64,000 bases of DNA from Branchiostoma floridae. Lineage: Eukaryota > Chordata > Leptocardii > Amphioxiformes > Branchiostomatidae. The notes under the pieces are model-generated. The model saw only the letters and a program-made list of their open reading frames with translations, had not been told where the DNA came from and did not search any database. The first letter of the stretch is position 1. The number at the start of each line of letters is the position of its first letter. Shown one piece after another: positions 11,180-20,805 of the stretch. Where the stretch lies: assembly GCF_000003815.2 (NCBI RefSeq), contig NC_049982.1:4452942-4516941 (forward strand), in the 5' to 3' direction. The translations under genes were made by a program, and so were the position numbers.

Positions 11180-11470
11180 AGAAGGGGTTGTGGTTGTGTA
11201 CGCTGCTCTGGCAAATTGACGACCACCTACGACGGCGTCCAAGTGCGGAATGATGAGGTAGTCGCCCGGAGCGTTGCTAAGTGCGCCGCGGCGAGTCCAC
11301 TTCATGTTGTGTGGGGATGAACGAAAAAGTTCGGACAACTTTTACACCGCATGCCGATCGTTCTGACGCTTCAACAGAGTATCTATTGATGTGTATTGTG
11401 TACGAAGACGAATAATGAATCCTTGCCTTTCTACGATGAAGTCGTGGACTAAATACTCTAATCATAAAAG
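11180..11470 (-). other. Probable 5' exon (non-coding or upstream frame) of the small mitochondrial-type gene
   Basis: The minus strand carries a good donor (GTAAGT at 11179-11174) preceded by CpG-rich sequence and an ATG at about 11307 in strong context (ACAACATGA). That frame stays open through the spliced exons but is shifted relative to the main frame and stops just after the third junction. I treat it as an upstream overlapping frame; the exon could instead belong to a separate transcript. Confidence 0.35.
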
Positions 11471-12044
11471 GTAACTACAACCTCGTCGAATGGAATGGTA
11501 CGTTCTAAAATTTGCATATCGAGGGATTCCCTGGCAACCGCGCGGCGGCAAGTGCAAAATGTAAACAAACCCCAAGTGTGGGAGGGGGGCGAACTTATAT
11601 TATCAATTTCATGTCATTTTTACGATTTACTATAGTTATAAGAATGCGGAATGAAAGAAAATGAAGGCTACAAGATGAAAGCTCTGTGATATGAAATGGA
11701 AATACGAAATAAATCAGTGTATTCCTTCGCTTTATTAACGTTAATCATGTGTTTTTCTTCGAATGCACGTAAAATGAATAAAAAGATGTTTAAAGATCTT
11801 AAATGAAAGACCTCATTCAGGTCGTCTATCCTTTATCCTATAAACACATTAGAAACAAACATCTAACGTTAACGTTACAGAAAAGTGTAAACAAGAATAC
11901 ATAAGTCTGAAACACACAAAAGTTCTGTAACGTTACATGGTAACCAGTTTGAAAATTTATTCAAAAACCGCCAGATAGACACGTTTCTCTTTGACTGGAG
12001 ACAAGAAATAAGAAGTCTAAGCAAACCTAGCACCTACTGCAGAC
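11471..12044. other. Promoter-proximal and intergenic DNA, no gene recognised
   Basis: CpG-containing sequence up to about 11600 fits a promoter for the minus-strand gene; beyond it the DNA is AT-rich with several AACGTTA motifs. Nothing else was supported. Confidence 0.35.
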
Positions 12045-12360
12045 TTCTGTCTTGAAAATTACCCTTTAACAATTTAGATCAACGAATCTTTTAGAAATAT
12101 CATTACAAAACTAAGAATCAGTGCCCACTCATTACAAATCGAAAAAGGTCATAAGATACTATAACACACCAGCCAATGAGAGACTGTGTCCAACATGCCA
12201 TGATGATATTCTGAATGAATTCCACTTTATAATGGATTGTCCAACCTATGATAGAGAGAGACAAAAATTGTTACACTATTTAAATGCAAGTCTGATAGAA
12301 TACTACCACATATACCTGTGCATCAATAGAAACACAAGCAAGTACTGTTTCACAGCATAA
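12045..12360 (+). pseudogene. Non-LTR retrotransposon C-terminal fragment with frameshift
   Basis: The translation TKLRISAHSLQIEKGH, then after a frameshift NTPANERLCPTCHDDILNEF and HFIMDCPTYDRERQKLL, parallels the tail of the element at 1-1618 (TKLRISDHPLQIEAG, then CMFCNKN...MHFVLEC). The Cys/His tail motif is preserved but the frame is broken near 12145, so this is a dead LINE fragment. Confidence 0.75.
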
Positions 12361-12661
12361 ACTTGAACATAAAACCTCAAAAATTCAAGAATTAACAGCA
12401 TACATGTCCAACATATTTTACTGTACAGTACTACAGAAGTGGTTCAACCACAAACTTAAAATATTGCAACAAAAACACATTTCCTATTCAACTGCAAAAT
12501 TAAATCCCTGCAAAAATAACTGCTTAGGCCGGATAAATATTTTGCCAGGTAGGACTGGTAAGCAGAAACAAGCTGGGGCTCATGATATTGATGGCCTTCA
12601 CTTTTGAATGCTCTGAGTAATATGCACACTGCTTTTCTCTTCCAAAACTCAGCAGTCCTTT

Positions 12662-15600
12662 TCACGTGGGTCGGCTTGTTTGTGTAACCTCTAGATCTCG
12701 AGCGACAACTCTGTCTCCGAATGACATGAAAACACTTCTCGGTTTAACCCCAATGGTGGGGTTGTGGACTGTTTTGTGCTGTGAAATCTGCGAGTGAGGA
12801 AAGGCTCCTCTCTTTGACATAACTGCCATTTGCATGTTTGTTGGTTTGTTCACATGAACGGTACCCTGCAGGTTTGTGTCCTGGGTGGTACCAAAGTCTC
12901 CAAAGAACATGATGGGGTTGCTTGGCATTTTGGATCTCTCCACATCCTTTCTAACAGGAGAAGAACCAGGTATTTTACTCTCTGCTGAAGGTTGTCTTGA
13001 CATGAACAAAGGATAGTAATTTGCAGGAGAGTGGCTGTCCAGTGCACTGCTGCTATCACTTGTGTGCACATCTGAGGTTTCCATGTTCCTCTTTGATCTC
13101 TTTTTACCCTGAAACGTCTCTTCAGACCATTTTCTCTTCCTCCTGCCCCCTTCACTATCACCACAGTCTGTGTCAGAGTCGATTGTTGACCTTACCTCTG
13201 ACCTTTCACCTTCAGAGCAATCTGGATCCTCCTCCATCCAACCTGATGTGCTCACAATGGGATCCTCGTCCAGATCTTCCATGGCTGGGATTCCTCCCAG
13301 TTCCATCTCAAGCTCATTCAGAAGAAACTGGTTCAAATCCTCTTCTCTGGCTTTTATTCCCTTTGGGTTGCTGTCAAATGGATATACATCTGCATCTAGT
13401 ACTTTCTTCTGCACATCATGTGTCCATGGCAACTGACTAAAGCACGGGAACTCCTGTACCTCCTCTTTTACCTTGACCTTGGTACAGCTTGATGAAACAT
13501 TATTATCATCTGAAGAAGTATCTTGCATAGAGTTTGACTCAAATGTCTTGCTGAGAGGCTTACAAGCTTCCTCACGTGTTGGAACTTTCTGCTTCTCTTT
13601 GTTACAGCTGGCATTTTGTAGAGGAGTACTTTGGCTGCTGTCTGCTGATGTATACACTTCATTTTGCTTGTAGGTTGCACCACCATGTAAACTCTTTTCC
13701 CCATGGATGCCATCATTGCTATTGATGCTAACAGTTTTCTGTATGACATCGTTAGATCTAGAGGCCGGTGCATCTGTTTCCTCTCCGTGGGAATTTCTCA
13801 CCATTGTTTCCGAGTTCTGGAGTGTGGCACCATTTTTCGCCATTGTTCCTAAGTCCTGTAGTATTCTTGCAACTATTCCCAAGTTCTGGGGTATGGTACA
13901 TTTTTCTGTTGGCATTTGTGAATTCTGGGGTATGGTACACTTTTCTTGCATTGTTCCTGAATTCTGGACTGTGGTACCATTACCTGTACCAGTACCATTT
14001 CCTGCAACTGTTCCCAACTTCTGGACTATGGTACCATTTCCTGCTTGTGCTCCAGAATTCTGGACTATGGCACCATTTCCTGCTTGTGCTCCAGAATTCT
14101 GGACTATGGTACCATTTCCTGCTTGTGTTCCTGAATTCTGGATAACGGCACCATTTCCTACTTGTGCTCCTGAATTCTGGACTATAATACCATTTCCTGT
14201 ACCAGTGCCATTTCCTGCATCTATTCCCAAGTTCTGGACTATGGTACCATTTCCTGCTTGTGCTCCTGAATTATGGATTATGCCACCATTTCCTGTACCA
14301 GTACCATGGCCATTTCCTGCACCTATTCCCAAGTTCTGGGGTATGGTACCATTTCCTGCTAGTGTTCCTGAGTTCTGGACTATGGTACCATTTCCAGCTT
14401 GTGCTCCAGTATTCTGGACTATGGTACCATTTCCTGCTTGTGCTCCTGAATTCTGGACTTTGGTACCATTTCCTGTCAGTGTTCCTGAATTCTGGACCAT
14501 GGTACCATTTCCTGCTTGTGCTCTTGAATTCTGGACCATGGTACCATTTCCTGCTTGTGCTCCAGAATTCTGGACTATGGTACCATTTCCAACTTGTGCT
14601 CCTGAATTCTGGATTATGGTACCATTTCCTGCCACTGCTCCAGAATTCTGCACTATGGTACCATTTCCTGCTTGTGTTCCTGAATTCTGGACTATGGTGC
14701 CATTTCCTGCTTGTGTTCCTGAATTCAGGACTATGGTACCATTTCTGGCTTGTGCTCCTGAATTCTGGACTATGGTACCATTTCCTGCCAGTGTTCCTGA
14801 ATTCTTGACTATAGTACCATCACCTGTACCTGTACCAGCACCATTTCCTGCTACTGTTCCCAAGTTTTGGACTACGGCACCATTTCCTGCTTGTGCTCCT
14901 GAATTCTGGACTATAATACCATTTGCTGTACCAGTACAATTTCCTGCAACTGTTCCTAAGTTCTGGACTATGGCACCATTTCTTGCCAGTGTTCCTGAAT
15001 TCTGGACTATGGTACCATTTCCTGCCAGTGTTCCTGAATTCTGGACTATGGTACATGTACCATTATCTGCTGTTGTTCCTGTGTTCTGGAGTAACTTTAT
15101 ACAAGCCTGCTTGACCTCTTTGAAGTTGAAGTACCTGCCATTGGCAGCATGCATGATGTTCGCCGCACTTTGTTTAGTAACCCGAATACTGCCAGTGTAC
15201 AGGTAATCCAAGAGCTGGGCAAATGCAGAGGCCTTGAGATTCTTGTCTCCGTCACTCAGTCTTACACTTACAGCAACAACAAGGCCTTTTCTGTTTAGTA
15301 CATCGAACAAAGACTGGAAGTAACTACTGAATGCTGCCAGAACCACCCTGAAGAAATAAACAGAGAAAAAAATCAAAAAAGAAACCTGCATTATAGTGCA
15401 AATACAAATCAAATAGGAAGCAATGACACCAATACTTTGCCATGCCAAACAATTAACTGTGTTGTTAATCACCACAAATAGAGGAGAGCTTAGCTTTTGT
15501 TTTATTTCAAAAGTTCATTGCAACCACACCTAGCCCATGTAACCAATGGCTTCATGAAATTAGACAGGCCTGGTCGTATGTACTGGTATTTCAATAAAAA

Positions 15601-15821
15601 CCAGGGCTCTAGCCAGCGTCCGTTTTTCCGTCAATTGACGGAAATTTGCTACGTATGACAGTTGTTCCTCNNNNNNNNNNNNNNNNNNNNNNNNNNNNNN
15701 NNNNNNNNNNNNNNNNNNNNNNNNNNNNNNNNNNNNNNNNNNNNNNNNNNNNNNNNNNNNNNNNNNNNNNCTCCCTCTGTCCAAACGTCAGGGTGATACC
15801 ACCCTCCTGGTTCCCTGTCAT
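12662..15821 (-). CDS. BTB-domain protein with about 30 copies of a 13-residue repeat (N-terminus incomplete)
   Basis: The main coding exon runs from 15347 to the stop at 12664-12662. It starts after a consensus acceptor (TTTATTTCTTCAG) inside a BTB/POZ fold: RVVLAAFSSYFQSLF, then a block ending FAQLLDYLYTGSIRV and NIMHAANGRYFNFKEVKQAC, matching the second half of BTB domains. About 30 tandem units follow, consensus TIVQNSGAQAGNG, some joined by GTGTGNG linkers. Then comes an acidic/serine-rich region with two basic clusters (RRKRKW, KKRSKR; probable nuclear localisation) and twin FFGDFG/SFGD motifs near the end. No zinc finger is visible. An ATG at 15821-15819 opening MTGNQEGGITLTFGQRE into the gap 15671-15770 is the likely start, so the first BTB half is probably hidden in the gap. 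BTB proteins usually dimerise and act as repressors or Cullin-3 adaptors; which applies here is unknown. Confidence 0.75.
13790..15090 (-). repeat. Coding 39-bp minisatellite within the BTB-repeat gene
   Basis: Units of 39 bp encode 13 residues (TIVQNSG + three variable + AGNG). Extra 15-24-bp insertions encode GTGTGNG linkers at about five places. The units differ by scattered substitutions, and the C-terminal ones (TIPQNLG, RILQDLG, ATLQNSE) are most diverged. Because 39 is a multiple of three and the unit has no stop in other frames, long artefactual frames appear on both strands. Confidence 0.9.
15671..15770. other. Assembly gap in the BTB-repeat gene
   Basis: One hundred N. On the minus strand it separates a probable start exon (15821-15771) from the acceptor at 15347, and probably hides the first half of the BTB domain. 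The sequence after it (CAGGGCTCTAGCCAGCGTCC near 15602) looks like the end of a repeat. Confidence 0.9.
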
Positions 15822-15829
15822 CGCAGCAG

Positions 15830-16740
15830 CTACTATCATTTGTAAAATAGAAATAGAAAAGTTCAATGCCAATGGCCTCCTCTGAAATACATTTGTACTA
15901 CATTGTAGCCACTGTTTCTACTGCAAAGGACATCTAGGCCCGCTCGAAATCTAGTAGTTTGATTTACTCAAAGGAAGCCAGTGTGATACAACTTCAAGGC
16001 CTGTGTGATACAGAAAGTTATCACACCGTCCGGAACACCTGTATCAAACGTTATCACAGTCCAGGTATGACATAAACAGTTTTATAGTCGATTCAGGTTG
16101 CAACTGCACGACCTTTCATCGGTCACTCACGAAAGCTAGTTTTAAGACCGTTTGCAAAATCTATCCAGATGTTTGAAGCCTGAGTAACTTTGCATTGTGT
16201 ACCTGGATGTCTAATAGCTGCAACACTGCAAGGGAAAACATATTTTAATTGTAATACATAGTGTTGCTTTTAGAGGCTTTAGAGGCTTTATTCGTCCATT
16301 AGCAGAGATACAAACAATATATAATGCTAGTCTTTCTGGACATAAAATACACAAATGACAACGTTACACATACAGATACATACAATTATCTACAGTGTAA
16401 TTCAGTCAGAACAATTATTACAATTGTTTACAAATGAAAGTCGTTCCATGTGGATATGGCTCTTTCTGCAGAAAAACAACATTATGTATTAATGTTACAA
16501 TTGAAATACTTTTTCCTTGCAGCGTTGCCCAGCTAGATGTCTAATAAAACATTTATCGATATGTTTAACATTTATAGTCGTTTTTTAATTAAATATTTAT
16601 AGATCACAGTCTAATAAAACATTTAACGATGCGTTACCAGAAAATTTAGTTTGGAGTCTATAGCTCTACATCATGCACAAATAGAAGTAGATTGAAGTAG
16701 AAGTAGAAGTAGAAGTAGAAGACAAATTGACTGACTTACC
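15830..16740. other. Intron or 5' region of the BTB-repeat gene, no gene recognised
   Basis: AT-rich, with two TCTAATAAAACATTTA blocks near 16540 and 16610 forming a short direct repeat and a GAAGTA microsatellite at 16684-16722. On the minus strand a consensus donor (GTAAGTCAG) at 16741-16733 marks the 3' end of a probable 5' exon. Confidence 0.4.
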
Positions 16741-16741
16741 C

Positions 16742-17360
16742 AGGCAAAACTCCGGCCTAGCTACGTTAACGTTATAATTACACTGGAAATTCCGACTGTT
16801 TCCCAGTTTCCCAGATTGGGTTACAAATAAAAGCCGCCAGACGAAGTTTGGACAATAACCTTTTGGCAAAACTCGATCCGCCATACACACAGTTATGCTA
16901 CAGTTATATTGTTTCCCTCATGTGAACTGAAGACAACTTGCAAAGTACACATTCCCACGACAGACACACCAGTTGCGTTCCCGCGACAATATGCACTTTG
17001 ACCTTCAGATTAGTACATTGGCTCATATGGGGGTGAGCATTTTATTTTATTGCACTTGTATATCGTATTGAAATATCTTTACAAAGTTACCACATAAAAC
17101 TCAGATTATCTAATGGTCAATTTCAGGTAATTTTTTATATAAGTCATGCTCCTTATAGATTAATGTATATTTACGCAAACAGCCCCACCTACCCAGTTGA
17201 GTAGTCAAGTTGGGATATCCAAAATGGCTGCCTGAAGTGTTTTTGTTTTCCCAAATTTCTCCAAATCAAGAATTATTCTCAGAAATCTTCCGAAGCTGCG
17301 TTATCGCCTTTTGTTTCCTGCCTCATCCGTTCCTGGATTGACAAGGGCGTTGCTGAAAGG
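16742..17360. promoter_or_regulatory. Probable bidirectional promoter between two BTB genes
   Basis: The minus-strand BTB-repeat gene has a probable 5' exon ending at 16742, and the plus-strand ZBTB gene starts to the right. Within the interval CAAAATGGCTGCC at about 17220 matches a YY1-type site, and the same kind of sequence surrounds the ZBTB start codon (CCAAGATGGCTGCC at 18783) and the internal CAACATGGCGGCC. No TATA box is obvious. Head-to-head arrangement with a YY1-type core fits a shared housekeeping-like promoter; transcription start sites are not visible from sequence. Confidence 0.4.
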
Positions 17361-17604
17361 TACTCTACTTTTGTATATGTCATTCATAATTTTTACCTTC
17401 CAAAGTTGATACAACGTTGCGCGTTGAGACAAGGATTTATGTCGACGCGCCTTTAACTGAGTCTCACACTTTGTAACGTACGTTATTTGAGCTGCTCATT
17501 TCACTCATCTAGTCCCATCTTTTCCGGTTTACCTCCAGGTTAGACGGTAGCCTAATATTGGGGTAATTATGTCGCTAGTTTACTAGAAATCGGCCAAAGT
17601 TAGC

Positions 17605-18502
17605 GGGTTTACGGAAAAGCCTGGGCCCAGGAGCTGGGCTGGCTAGCCTGAAAGACTACCTTTTTGGGGCCCCAAGGCTATGCATGGGGTTTGGCCTGTA
17701 GCTGCAGTTTTTTTTTTCCTTAGTAAAAACTGGGTCAGTGACAATTCCAGCTGTGGGTGGGATGGGGCTGGGATGGGGGAAATGTAACAGTTGATCATAT
17801 TGCTGGGCTTGCAATGAACAGCTCATCCAAGTCTGTAAGAAAACAATCATAAACTAAATTCCAATTATACAACAGAAAATACTGGGAATGTTAAGATTGA
17901 AGGGAAGGGGTAACTGTTACTAGGTGAAACAAAGAATACTAGGATGGGGCACAACATCAAATTCAAAACAGATGTCTCACGCTTTGAAGGAGTGTATCAA
18001 TAATCGTTTGTTTACAAAAAAAAGTTTGTGTGTGCATGCTGTGAGTGTGTGTTTGTACTGTATGATGTACAACTAGTAGTGCTGTCTGTGTTGTTCCTTT
18101 CTTATGTGCAGGATATGTGACTGATAGACAGCATATTCCTTGTACTACATAGGACTGACTGGCAATGCAGCCACAGGGAATACAGGAGTATCTTGTCCAT
18201 GTTATTAAGTAACTGAGGGTTCCTGTAGTAGATACTAATTGTTGATTGCTTATTATAATTTCCTCACCCCCATTCCCCCATTAATATGATTAGCTGTCGT
18301 GTTCCATCCAGTCCACCCACAGCTGGGATTACCATTGACACAGTTTTCCTTCAAGGAAATTCCATTGGGGGCCCAAACCCCATGCATTAAGGGCATCTGA
18401 ATGGGTAGAATTGCAACCCCCATGCCTACCCTTGGGGCCCAAAGAGGGTAGGCTGGCTACCCTGCAGGCTAGCCTGCTGGGCCCAGGCTTTTCCGTAAAC
18501 CC
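17605..18502. mobile_element. Non-autonomous DNA transposon with 9-bp target duplication (MULE-like)
   Basis: The left end GGGTTTACGGAAAAGCCTGG is inverted at the right end (CCAGGCTTTTCCGTAAACCC). It is flanked on both sides by AAAGTTAGC (17596-17604 and 18503-18511), a perfect 9-bp duplication. Sub-terminal blocks are also inverted (GGGGCCCCAAGG, ATGCATGGGGTTTGG). An 898-bp element with 9-bp duplication and G-starting ends fits Mutator-like (MULE) elements. No transposase is present, so it is non-autonomous. It sits in the 5' intron of the ZBTB gene. Confidence 0.8.
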
Positions 18503-18787
18503 AAAGTTAGCCGGCAAAATGCTACAGTAAGCGATTGCGATATGATATCGGATAATCCCTATGTTATGAGTAACTGTTGCTTTCGGCCTCTGGTGTTTTG
18601 TCTGTCTAACGTTATTTGGCTTATTTCTGCTATTTCCAGTGACAGGTGAGGCTAGTCAGATGAGACCTTGCTCCGTTACTCTTTACTATAGGAGTAGAAA
18701 AGACACCATAAACCCCTTCGTTGACTTGACTTTCTTCTTCCCATTCGGACTGTTGTCCAGATCTAGATATCCAGCAGACTTTCCAAG

Positions 18788-20741
18788 ATGGCTGCCACAA
18801 AGGAAACGACCTTCAAGTTCCCCAACATGGCGGCCAGCTTCGTGAAGCACCTGAACGACATGCGTCAGCGCGGGCAGCTCTGCGACCTGACGGTGGTCGT
18901 CATGGGGATGCAGTTCCCGTGCCACCGCGCCGTCCTGGCGGCCTGCAGCTCGTATTTCCGCTCAGTCTTCACTAGCGGTGGGGAGGTTCCCAACGAGCTC
19001 CACCTTCCCACCATGAAGGTCGACACCTTCTCCAAGATCCTCGACTTCATGTACACTCACAGGTAGGGATACAGTCATACCTGTATTAGCAGCCTCCTTT
19101 GCATTGTGGCCACTTTTTGATGGTCCCTTGGATTTTTCCCATAGACCTAAGCATTAAGAAATAGTCTATAGCAATCGAGGTTTTTTATGAGGCGTAATGA
19201 CACCATATACACCTCGGGCGGGTCATTAAACCTTAATCAATTAATTCCCCAGGCTGACGCTGAATGCCGGTAACACGGGGGACATACTGGTCGCCGCCAC
19301 CATGCTAAACCTAGAAAACGTGGTGGACGTCTGCTCGCAGTACCTCAAACGCAGCATGGCTTCTATGGCCATGGCCATGAACTCCTCAGAGACTCAGACC
19401 ACAGCATCTTCCAGTACGGAGGGGGGTTCACACGACCGGCCGAGACAAGTCGCATCATTCGCGGACAGCCAGGATTACGGTATAGACTACTTTGGGTCTA
19501 CCGCGTCCTTCCAGTCTGGTCGTTCTGTCGGTAGTAGTCGTGTCGAGTCGCCCAGCGCCAACCCCCATTCCACCGGGTCACCGCACAGAAAGGAATCCAC
19601 CCCACAGGTAAAATGAAACAGTCCTTTTCACACCATACTGTGTATAGGGCAAGCCTTGATCCCAAACCTGTTATAGTTGCCCAAGTCTCTTTTGTCGACT
19701 TCTCTCCCCTTTGGATAGAGGTCAAAAGAGCGTTTGCAACTGTAGTAAGTTTGGATACCAGGCTACTAAAAAAAAAATAAGGCGTTGCCCATCTTGTTTT
19801 CTATAGTCCACACAGCTGAACAATTTTTCTTTTAGGGGGGTCTTAGTCTACTAAAACCAAAAAAGAAAAAATAGCAAAGGTCACAATTGTTCTTGAAGCT
19901 TTGCTTTATTGTATATGTCTTGTGTACTTTAAGTTTAAAAGAAATGAAATGATTGGAATTTAAAAAAAGAAGTTCTTCCCTCTGCAGTGGGACACACCAG
20001 TCATGAAGGTGGAGCCTGATCAGTTGGAGCCTTCTGAGGACAGCAGCACATCTTCAACTGCTGGGGGCGAGTTGAGGTCGACACCCATGCAGGTACAGGG
20101 CAGATACACTGATGTCAGAGAGAGGGCTGTAGACACCGCTGGGGATGGACTGCAGTTACAGATAGGAGGTAAGTGTCTACTGAATGATACATAATTTGTA
20201 CAGGGTCAATGTACCAGGGAAGTTGCTCTTGTCCATATAAATTACTAGTACCATGAAAAGTGGACAATGGCTGCTAGAACTTCTACCTTTCCCAATATGT
20301 TTTTCTTTCCCAGAGCCTCTCTGAAAAGCATTGCTTAGTCACTGAGAAAGTTATGCTGGTGAAGGAAAATGGAAATAAGTAATTAACTAATAAACTGTCC
20401 AGTAGGAATTGTTACCTCAGGGCGGTGAAGTTCACCACCAAGATTGAAAAACTACAATCTATGGTCTTTTGATATACAGCTGCAACTTTATCTATGTCAC
20501 GTTATGTTTATTGTAAGAACTAAGTCCTTAAGTTTCCCTGTCTATCCCCCCAGGTGTGACATCCTGGTCCACAGATGGGAACATGCTACAGAGAGACGGC
20601 AGTGCCACGCTGTCAGCCGCCCCAACACAGGACCCCTACAGCCCATCCATGCAGGTATGGAGCTATGCAGACATTTTACTGTTGATCACTATATAGTCAG
20701 AAGTGTGGCCACCTTTAACACACACACGCCACACACACACA

Positions 20742-20805
<64 letters not shown>

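Noticed and set aside
13707-15206. Long plus-strand open frame of about 500 codons (FWTMVPFPACAPE-type repeats) opposite the BTB-repeat gene
   Set aside because: It is the antisense of a 39-bp coding repeat without stops; it has no domain and composition dictated by the other strand. The minus frame has a BTB domain, acceptor and NLS clusters.
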